A DNA stretch of 64,000 nucleotides from Anomaloglossus baeobatrachus. Taxonomy: Eukaryota > Chordata > Amphibia > Anura > Aromobatidae. The translations under genes and the position numbers were made by a program. The DNA lies in the NCBI RefSeq assembly GCF_048569485.1, contig NC_134355.1, forward strand, positions 558,788,142-558,852,141. The letters are read 5' to 3'. Of this stretch, positions 45,101 to 54,100 are shown in pieces. A model generated the notes under the pieces. That model saw nothing but the letters and a program-made list of their open reading frames with translations, searched no databases and was not told the origin of the DNA. Numbering within the stretch: position 1 is the first letter of the stretch; each line of letters begins with the position of its first letter.

Positions 45101-48100
45101 CCTTCCGGGCCCTAAAGGACGCCCTGTCCAGCCCGCCCGTGCTACAGGCAGCCGACTTCACGCGGCCGTTTGTAGTACAGACCGACGCCAGTGACTTCGG
45201 CCTCGGTGCGGTGCTCAGCCAGGTGGACTCTGCGAGCCAAGAGCACCCAGTCTTGTACCTGAGCAGGAAGCTGTTACCAAGGGAAGTTGCCTATTCCACG
45301 ATGGAGAAGGAGTGCCTGGCCATAGTGTGGGCCCTGCAGCGTCTGCAACCCTATCTATACGGGCGCCACTTCATCGTGGAGACGGACCACAATCCCCTCA
45401 GCTGGTTGCACACCGTCTCTGGGACGAATGGGCGATTGTTGCGATGGAGCCTTGCGCTCCAGCAATACAACTTCACCATTCGCCACAAAAGGGGCCGTGA
45501 CCACGGTAACGCAGACGGGCTGTCCCGACAAGGAGAGGTCGTGGACGGGCGCACGGGGGAACACCGGAGTGTGCTGCCCCCTAGCGCCCTCAAAAGGGGG
45601 GAGGTGTGAGGCAAATCCCGGGATATGAAGATGAATTATGACTCCAGTCATAATCCCTCATCACTCCCTGGCAGTGCCCCCTCCCTTCTTGTTCTCAGTG
45701 TTCCACTTACACCTCCATGGCCATGTCCTGTGATATGGAAATTAGGTGGCTTGGGGACAATGGACACAGGATGACTCCCTGCCGTGACCCTGTAGTGGGG
45801 GCTGCTAGCTAGTTAGCAAGGCTATGGAAATAGCCAGACAGAACGACTCCAGTAAAAAATGGTTCATATCTCGCAAGCCATATTTCCGATAAATATGGCA
45901 ACCATAAAAATGGTGTCTCCGCATGCGGACGATGCCGGCACACCCTTTTTATGGGAGCAGGACATTGGGAAATGCCCCAGGCGTGATATCAGCCAATGGG
46001 GAACTGGCAGACAGGTCATGAGTCCCCTCGTTCTGTAGCTAAATTCATAACTGTCACAATGAGAGCATTGGCGTCCGCCTACGACGCTCCCAGGCAAAGT
46101 TATGGCCCATATTCCATGTTGTGGATTGTCCATAACTCAAGCCAGGGGTGGAGCAGTGCTCCCTCTGAGGTCACTAAGGTAGGAGGGGACCTGGATTTGT
46201 CCAGGTTGATAACCCTACTTCGGCCATTTTCCAGTGTTCTTTTCGCTGGGGGCACGTGTAGGAAACATCTGTGGGAAGTTCCTAGAAACCTGGTCTACAG
46301 CGCCCCCCTGTGGCCAGACGCACAAGGTAACTGATTGAATTGCATACCTGTTGTAAACCATGCTTTATCTGTAACTGTACTCTGACATATGTATATTCCG
46401 TAGATTCCCTATTGTATATATTGTAGTTTCTAGTGTGCTTTAGGCTGATTAAATTATATAATTAATCTTGGGCTGTTCTGTTATCTCGATCTTGAATCCC
46501 ACGTCTGTGTGTTCGGCTAATAGTTACCGTAAATCGGTTGGTGGCAGCGAATTGTGCCAAGGATTATTGTGGGGAGGCCAGTGAGATTCGGGGAGATTTT
46601 ATATATTCCGCCCGCGGAGGTCGGGGGAATATATACCCTACTCTCACCGGGGACCCTTCAATAATCGGCATAAGTAGTATAGCGGCCTCCTTGCTTATTG
46701 GCGGGCAATTCCATAATTGGCCTGACTATAAGAGGGGCGCTAGAGAGCGCGTCACGTGCTCTGTCTGTCGGTCGGGAGGTATAAAGGAGGGGTGACCCCC
46801 ACTTGTTACCCCCCGATTGTGACGTACTGGTAGCCAGCGCGGGGGATTTCTGAGTGACCCCCCCGGTGGTTTGTGACACTGAATGGTTTTCATTTTTCGG
46901 GATCTGGGGCTCAGTGACTGCTTTTTTTTGCGTCTTAAGCTGACAATCTAATGCAATGTTGCGGCGACCAAAAAAAAAAAAAATGTAATCCTGCCGTTTT
47001 GATTTTTTCCTTGCTATGCCCTTTACCGATCATATTAATTGATTTCATATTTTGATAGAGCGGGCATTTCTGAACTCTGCAATACCAAATATGTGTACTT
47101 TTATTATTTATAGCTTTATTTTCAATGGGGAAAAATGGGGGTGATTTCAACTTTCAGTTTGTTTTTTTTTGTGGGGGGGGGTTCATATTCTTTTAACTTT
47201 TGTTAAAAAAAAAAATAAAATAAAAATATGCAAATAAACCCCCCAAAAACTAAGTTCAAATCACCCCACTTTTGCTTCATTGAAAACAAAACAAACAAAA
47301 AAAAAAAAACACGTTTGGTATCGCCGCATCAAAATATAAAATTAGTTAATCTGATTGGTAAACGGTGGAGTGAAAAATGAAATTAACACCAGAATTACGG
47401 TACTTTTCTTGGTTGCTGCAACATTGCATTAAAAAGTAATACCAGGCCATCAAAACATCACATCTACCCCAAAAATGATATAATTAAAATAGTCCGCTTT
47501 TTTTCACTATTTAGATAAGAGTAAAACTATACATGTTTTATATCGCAAACTTGTACTGACCTGGGGAATAAGATTCTCAGGACAGTTTTACCATATAGTG
47601 AACAATGTAAATAAAAAAAACCTGAAAATCGTGAAATTGCACTCTTTTTTGCAATTTGACGCACTTAGAATTTTTTTTCCCATTCTCCAGTACAATATGT
47701 GGTAAAATGAACGGTGTCCTTCAAAAGAATAACTCGTCCGCAAAAAAACAAGCCCTCATCACTAAATTACCAGAAAAAATTAAAAAAGTTATGGCTCTTG
47801 GAAGAAGGGGAGGAAAAAAACGAAAACGAAAAATTGCCCCGGGGGTGATGGGGTTAAGGAACATCTCTAGCCGGCTTTAAGGATAGAAGCATCTATCTTT
47901 GACCTCTATCACAAGTCTGTGCTTTTAACGCACATGTGTGACTGTCCATGGGGCAGGTCAGTAGGTTTGTCCGTGTGTATGTTCTCTGTGTGCTAATCGT
48001 GTGACATACGGACAGCTTGAGCTGGTATACTTACCTCTCTCTGGTGCTGCTGTATGTGGCACTGCTATTACTTCCGGGTCCACGTTGAGTGCAGTGAATA

Positions 48101-51100
48101 TGCATGAGCAGGACCAGGAAGCAACAGCAGAGGCAGAGACAGCCAAGTGAAGGGAATTTTGTTTACTTACCGTAAATTCCTTTTCTTCTAGCTCCTATTG
48201 GGAGACCCAGACAATTGGGTGTATAGCTTCTGCCTCCAGAGGCCACACAAAGTATTACACTTTAAAAAGTGTAACCCCTCCCCTCTGCCTATACACCCTC
48301 CCGTGCATCACGGGCTCCTCAGTTTTGGTGCAAAAGCAGGAAGGAGGAAACTTATAAATTGGTCTAAGGTAAATGCAATCCGAAGGATGTTCGGAGAAAT
48401 GAAAACCATGAACCAAAAGAACCATTCAACATGAACAACATGTGTACACAAAAGAACAAACAGCCCGAAGGGAACAGGGGCGGGTGCTGGGTCTCCCAAT
48501 AGGAGCTAGAAGAAGGTAAGTAAACAAATTCCCTTCTTCTTTGTCGCTCCATTGGGAGACCCAGACAATTGGGACGTCCAAAAGCAGTCCCTGGGTGGGT
48601 AAAAGAATACCTCAATAAAAAGAGCCGAAAACCGGCCCCCTCTTACAGGTGGGCCACCGCCGCCTGAAGGACTCGCCTACCTAGACTGGCGTCTGCCGAA
48701 GCATAGGTATGCACTTGATAGTGTTTCGTGAAAGTGTGCAGACTAGACCACGTAGCTGCCTGACACACCTGCTGAGCCGTAGCCCGGTGCCGCAATGCCC
48801 AGGACGCACCCACGGCTCTGGTAGAATGGGCTTTCAGCCCCAAAGGAAGCGGAAGCCCAGAAGAACGGTAGGCTTCAAGAATCGGTTCCTTGATCCACCG
48901 AGCCAAGGTTGACTTGGAAGCCTGCGAACCCTTACGCTGGCCAGCGACAAGGACAGAGCGCATCTGAACGACGCAGGGGCGCCGTGCGAGACACGTAGTG
49001 TCGGAGTGCTCTCACTAGATCTAAGGAGTGCAAATCCTTTTCACATTGGTGAATTGGATTAGGGCAAAATGAAGGTAAGGAGATATCCTGATTGAGATGA
49101 AAAGGAGATACCACCTTAGGGAGAAATTCCGGAACAGGACGCAGAACCACCTTATCCTGGTGAAAAACCAGGAAGGGGGCTTTGCATGACAGCGCTGCCA
49201 GCTCCGACACTCTACGGAGCGATGTAACTGCCACTAGAAATGCCACCTTCTGAGAAAGACGTGATAAAAGAGACATCCCGCAGCGGCTCGAAAGGTGGTT
49301 TCTGAAGAGCCGTTAGCACCCTGTTAAGGTCCCAGGGTTCCAGCGGACGCTTGTAAGGTGGGACTATGTGGCAAACTCCCTGCAGGAACGTGCGGACCTG
49401 CGGAAGCCTGGCCAGACGCTTTTGAAAAAATACGGATAGCGCCGATACTTGTCCCTTGAGAGAACAGAGAGACAATCCCTTGTCCATTCCGGATTGAAGG
49501 AATGAAAGAAAAGTGGGTAAGGCAAAAGGCCAGGGAGTAAAACCCTTATCAGAGCACCAGGATAAGAAGATCCTCCAAGACCTGTGATAGATCTTGGCGG
49601 ACGTTGGTTTCCTGGCCTGTCTCATGGTGGCAATGACATCATGAGATAACCCTGAGGATGCTAGGAGCCAGGACTCAATGGCCACACAGTCAGGTTGAGG
49701 GCCACAGAATTCAGATGGAAAAACGGCCCTTGTGACAGCAAGTCTGGGCGGTCTGGGAGCGCCCACGGTTGACCCACCGTGAGATGCCACAGATCCGGGT
49801 ACCATGACCACCTCGGCCAATCTGGGGCGACGAGAATGGCGCGACGACAGTCGGACCTGATTTTGCGCAGCACTCTGGGCAGCATCGCCAGAGGAGGAAA
49901 TACATAAGGCAGTCGAAACTGCGACCAATCCTGAACTAATGCGTCCGCCGCCAGAGCTCTGTGATCTTGAGACCGGGCCATGAATGCCGGGACTTTGTTG
50001 TTGTGCCGTGACGCCATGAGATCGACGTCCGGCGTTCCCCAGCGGCGACAGATCTCTCGAAACACGTCTGGGTGAAGAGACCATTCCCCCGCGTCCATGC
50101 CCTGACGACTGAGAAAATCTGCTTCCCAGTTTTCTACGCCCGGGATGTGAACTGCGGAGATGGTGGAAGCTGTGGCTTCCACCCACTGCAGAATCCGTCG
50201 GACTTCCTGGAAGGCTTGACGACTGCGAGTGCCGCCTTGGTGGTTGATGTATGCGACGGCAGTGGCGTTGTCCGACTGGATCCGGATCTGCCTGCCCTCC
50301 AGCCACCGATGAAAGGCCAATAGGGCTAGATACACTGCCCTTATCTCCAGAACATTGATCTGAAGGGAAGACTCTATCGGAGTCCAGGTTCCCTGAGCCC
50401 TGTGGTGGAGAAAAACCGCCCCCCACCCTGATAGGCTCGCGTCTGTGGTGACCACAGCCCAGGTTGGGGGTAGGAAGGATTTTCCCTGCAACAGAGAGTT
50501 GGGAAGGAGCCACCACTGAAGAGACGTCTTGGTTGCAAGGGAAAGAGAGACCTTCCTGTCGAGGGAAGTCGACCTCCTGTCCCATTTGCGGAGAATGTCC
50601 CACTGGAGTGGCCGCAGATGGAATTGCGCGAAGGGCACTGCCTCCATCGCTGCCACCATCTTCCCCAGGAAGTGCATGAGGCGCCTCAAGGGGTGTGACT
50701 GACCCCGAAGAAGAGATTGCACCCCTGCCTGCAGAGAAAGCTGTTTGTCCAGCGGTAGCATGACTACCGCTGACTGAGTATGAAACTCCATCCCAAGGTA
50801 CGTCAGTGATTGGGTCGGTGTCAACTTGGATTTTGGGAAGTTGATGATCCACCCGAACTGCTGGAGAGTCGCCAGAGCGACGGAAAGACTGTTTTGACAC
50901 GCCATCTGAGAGGGTGCCCTGACCAGAAGATCGTCTAAGTAGGGAATCACCGAGTGGCCCTGAGAGTGTAGGACCGCCACAACAGATGCCATGACCTTTG
51001 TGAACACCCGTGGGGCTGTCGCCAGGCCGAAAGGCAATGCCACGAACTGAAGGTGTTCGTCCTCGATGGCGAAACGCAAAAAGCGTTGATGTTCGGATGC

Positions 51101-54100
51101 GATCGGCACATGGAGATAAGCATCCTTGATGTCGATCGATGCTAGGAAGTCTCCTTGTGACATCGAAGCGATGACCGAGCGGAGAGATTCCATCCAAAAC
51201 CGTCTGGTGCTCACATGTCTGTTGAGTAGTTTTAGGTCCAGAACGGGACGGAACGAGCCGTCCTTCTTTGGCACCACAAACAAGTTGGAGTAAAAGCCGC
51301 GACCATGTTCCTGGGGGGGAACAGGGATCACAACTCCTTCTGTCTTCAGAGCGTTCACCGCCTGAAAAAGTGCATCGGCTCGCTCGGGGGGCGGAGAGGT
51401 TCTGAAGAAACGAGTCGGGGGACGAGAGCTGAACTCTATCCTGTAACCGTGAGACAGAATGTCTCTCACCTATCGGTCTTGAACATGTGGCCACCAGGCG
51501 TCGCAAAAGCGGGAGAGCCTGCCACCGACCGAGGATGCGGTTCGGGGATGCCGAGAGTCATGAAGAGGCCGCCTTGGAGGCATTGCCTCCGGTGGGTTTT
51601 TGGGGGCGTGACTTCGCCCGCCACACATAGGAGTTCCTCTGGCCTTTCTCCGGCCTGCTGGACGAAGAGGATTGAGGCTTGGCGGAGGGACGAAAGGACC
51701 GAAACCTCGATTGTATTTTCCGTTGCTGAGGTCTCTTCGGTTTGGACTGGGGTAAGAAGGAGTCCTTTCCCTTGGATTCCTTAATAATCTCATCCAATCG
51801 TTCGCCAAACAAGCGGTCGCCAGAAAACGGCAAACCGGTTAAGAACCTCTTGGAAGCCGAGTCTGCCTTCCATTCGCGCAGCCACATGGCCCTGCGGACT
51901 GCCACAGAGTTAGCGGATGCCACCGCTGTACGGCTAGCAGAGTCTAGAACTGCGTTCATGGCGTAGGAAGAAAAGGCTGATGCCTGAGAAGTCAAAGACG
52001 CAACCTGCAGAGCAGAATTACGTGTGACCGCATTAATCTCAGCCAGACAAGCTGAGATAGCTTGGAGTGCCCACACGGCTGCAAAAGCCGGGGCAAAAGA
52101 CGCGCCCGTGGCTTCATAGATGGATTTCACCAGGAGCTCTATCTGCCTGTCAGTGGCATCCTTTAGCGATGAGCCATCTGCAACCGATACCACAGATCTA
52201 GCCGCCAATCTAGAGACTGGGGGATCCACCTTGGGACATTGAGCCCAACCCTTAACAACGTCAGAGGGGAAGGGGTAACGTGTGTCAGTAAGGCGCTTGT
52301 CCGGAACCGCTCTGGGCTTCTGGACAGCATCTCTGAAGTTAGAGTGATCGAAAAACGCACTCCGTGTACGTTTGGGGAACCGAAACTGGTGTTTCTCCTG
52401 CTGAGAAGTCGACTCCTCTACAGGTGGCGGCGGGGGAGATATATCTAACACCTGGTTGATGGACGAGATAAGGTCATTTACTATGGCGTCCCCTTCAGGT
52501 GTATCAAGATTGAGAGCAACGTCAGGGTCAGAGCCCTGAGCTGCGACGTCCGCCTCGTCCTCCAGAGAGTCCTCAAGCTGGGAACCCGAGCAGCGTGAAG
52601 AAGTCAGGGAAGATTCCCAGCGGGCCCGCTTAGCCGGTCTGGGACTGTGGTCCGGGCAGGAGTCCTCCACGTGAGACCTAGGGCCCCCCCTGGGAACGCG
52701 TTGCGGCGCGGACAGAGAGGGGCCTGGAGGCGACGATCCAACAGGGCTAGGGGCCTGTGTAAGGACCGGTCTGGACTGTAAAGCTTCAAGCAGCTTGGCA
52801 GACCATTTGTCCATAGACTGAGCCATGAATTGTGAGAGTGACTCAGAGAGTTTTTCAGCAAAAACGGCAAACTCTGTCCCTGCCGCCTGGACAGGGAGAG
52901 CAGGGGGGTCTGCCTGAGCCGAGGGGCCCCCTAGTGACCGAGGCTCCGGCTGAGCAAGCAAAACAGGGGTTGAGCATTGCTCACAGTGAGGGTAGGTGGA
53001 ACCCGCAGGTAACTTAGCCGCACAAGAGGTACAGGTCGCAAAATAACCCTGTGCCTTGGCACCCTTGCTCCTTGTGGACGACATGCTGTTGTCTCCTAGG
53101 AGAGTGATCACTGAGGGTATATGGGAAAGGGTATACAGCCCGACCGAACAGAAATATATAAATATATAGTATCTATTCCGGCACCCTAAGGGGACCAGCA
53201 CCGGGTGACCGGTGTGGCTTACCGACCGCTAAAAAGCGGGGCGTGTGTCCTCCAGATTCCCTGCCTTAGGTCTCCCAGTGTTGCAGAGCTCTTTCCTGGA
53301 AACCCTCCACCGGCAGAATGCCAAACAAAATGGCTGCCGGAGCTCTCTGGGGAGGAGTGGGGCCGTGGGCGGCGCTAGAAAAGTGCGGGAATCTGGAGTC
53401 CCCACAGTGATCAGTGAGGGGGGAGGAAACATACAGGATGCTCCGGCCCTCACATCCGACGTCAGGTCGGCAGTCCCGCCCTTACCCCTGATAGACAGGC
53501 CCGGGGGCGGGAGTTTTGCTACTAGGCCGCAATTGAAGCCGGGGACTAAATTTAAGACCGCGGCCGACAAGCAGGCGCGGTCGGCGCGGAAGTCCGCCGG
53601 CCGTCACAAATAAGCAGCTGCTGCAGCGTCCGGGATGAAGGCGCGCCATGCACAGCCCCCATGGGGACACAGAGTACCTTAGTGATGCAGGGCCCGGTCC
53701 CTGAGGATAAACAGACTCCTGTCCGACAGATTCCCACAGGGGCTGCGGAGGGAGCACGGTCCCAGTGAATGGATGACCGCTCAGGATCCCACTTCTCCCA
53801 GAGCCGCTAAGGGATGGTGAAGGAGATGGCATGAGGCTCCGGCCTTTGTACCCGCAATGGGTACCTCAACCTTAACAGCACCGCCGACGTAGTGGGGTGA
53901 GAAAGGAACATGCCGGGGGCCCCGTGGGGGCCCACTTTTCTTCCAACCGATTAACTAAAATGAGAATGCATGAGTGGATGTGTGCCTCCTTCAACACAAA
54001 GCATAAAACTGAGGAGCCCGTGATGCACGGGAGGGTGTATAGGCAGAAGGGAGGGGTTACACTTTTTAAAGTGTAATACTTTGTGTGGCCTCCGGAGGCA

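Larger units (their letters stand above)
39680..46878 (+). mobile_element. Gmr1-like Ty3/Gypsy LTR retrotransposon
   Basis: A 7.2-kb element with LTRs at 39680-40302 and 46257-46878. Both run TGT to ACA and differ by a single-base indel, so the insertion is very young. A likely primer-binding site (TTGGTGGCATAGCGGTGGGA) follows the left LTR. The internal part codes for a SCAN-like gag, zinc knuckle, protease, integrase, then reverse transcriptase and RNase H. Integrase before reverse transcriptase is the order known from Gmr1 elements and opposite to other Gypsy elements. The element looks whole or nearly whole (no more than about one break). It lies in intron 1 of D2HGDH, antisense to the gene, inside the TTAA foldback. 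Confidence 0.94.
38343..47857. mobile_element. TTAA-flanked AT-rich foldback element holding two nested insertions
   Basis: The left end TTAACCTCTTCACCCCC and right end CGGGGGTGATGGGGTTAA are inverse. The left pieces 38343-38573 and 39205-39679 and the right piece about 47204-47857 are inverse arms sharing phrases such as TATATGGTAAAACTG and GTATAGTTTTACT(C)TTATC. Removing the insertions leaves about 1.4 kb. TTAA at both edges suggests a Kolobok/T2-like or piggyBac-like origin. It lies in intron 1 of D2HGDH. Nested in it are a foldback at 38574-39204 and the LTR retrotransposon at 39680-46878. Confidence 0.8.
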
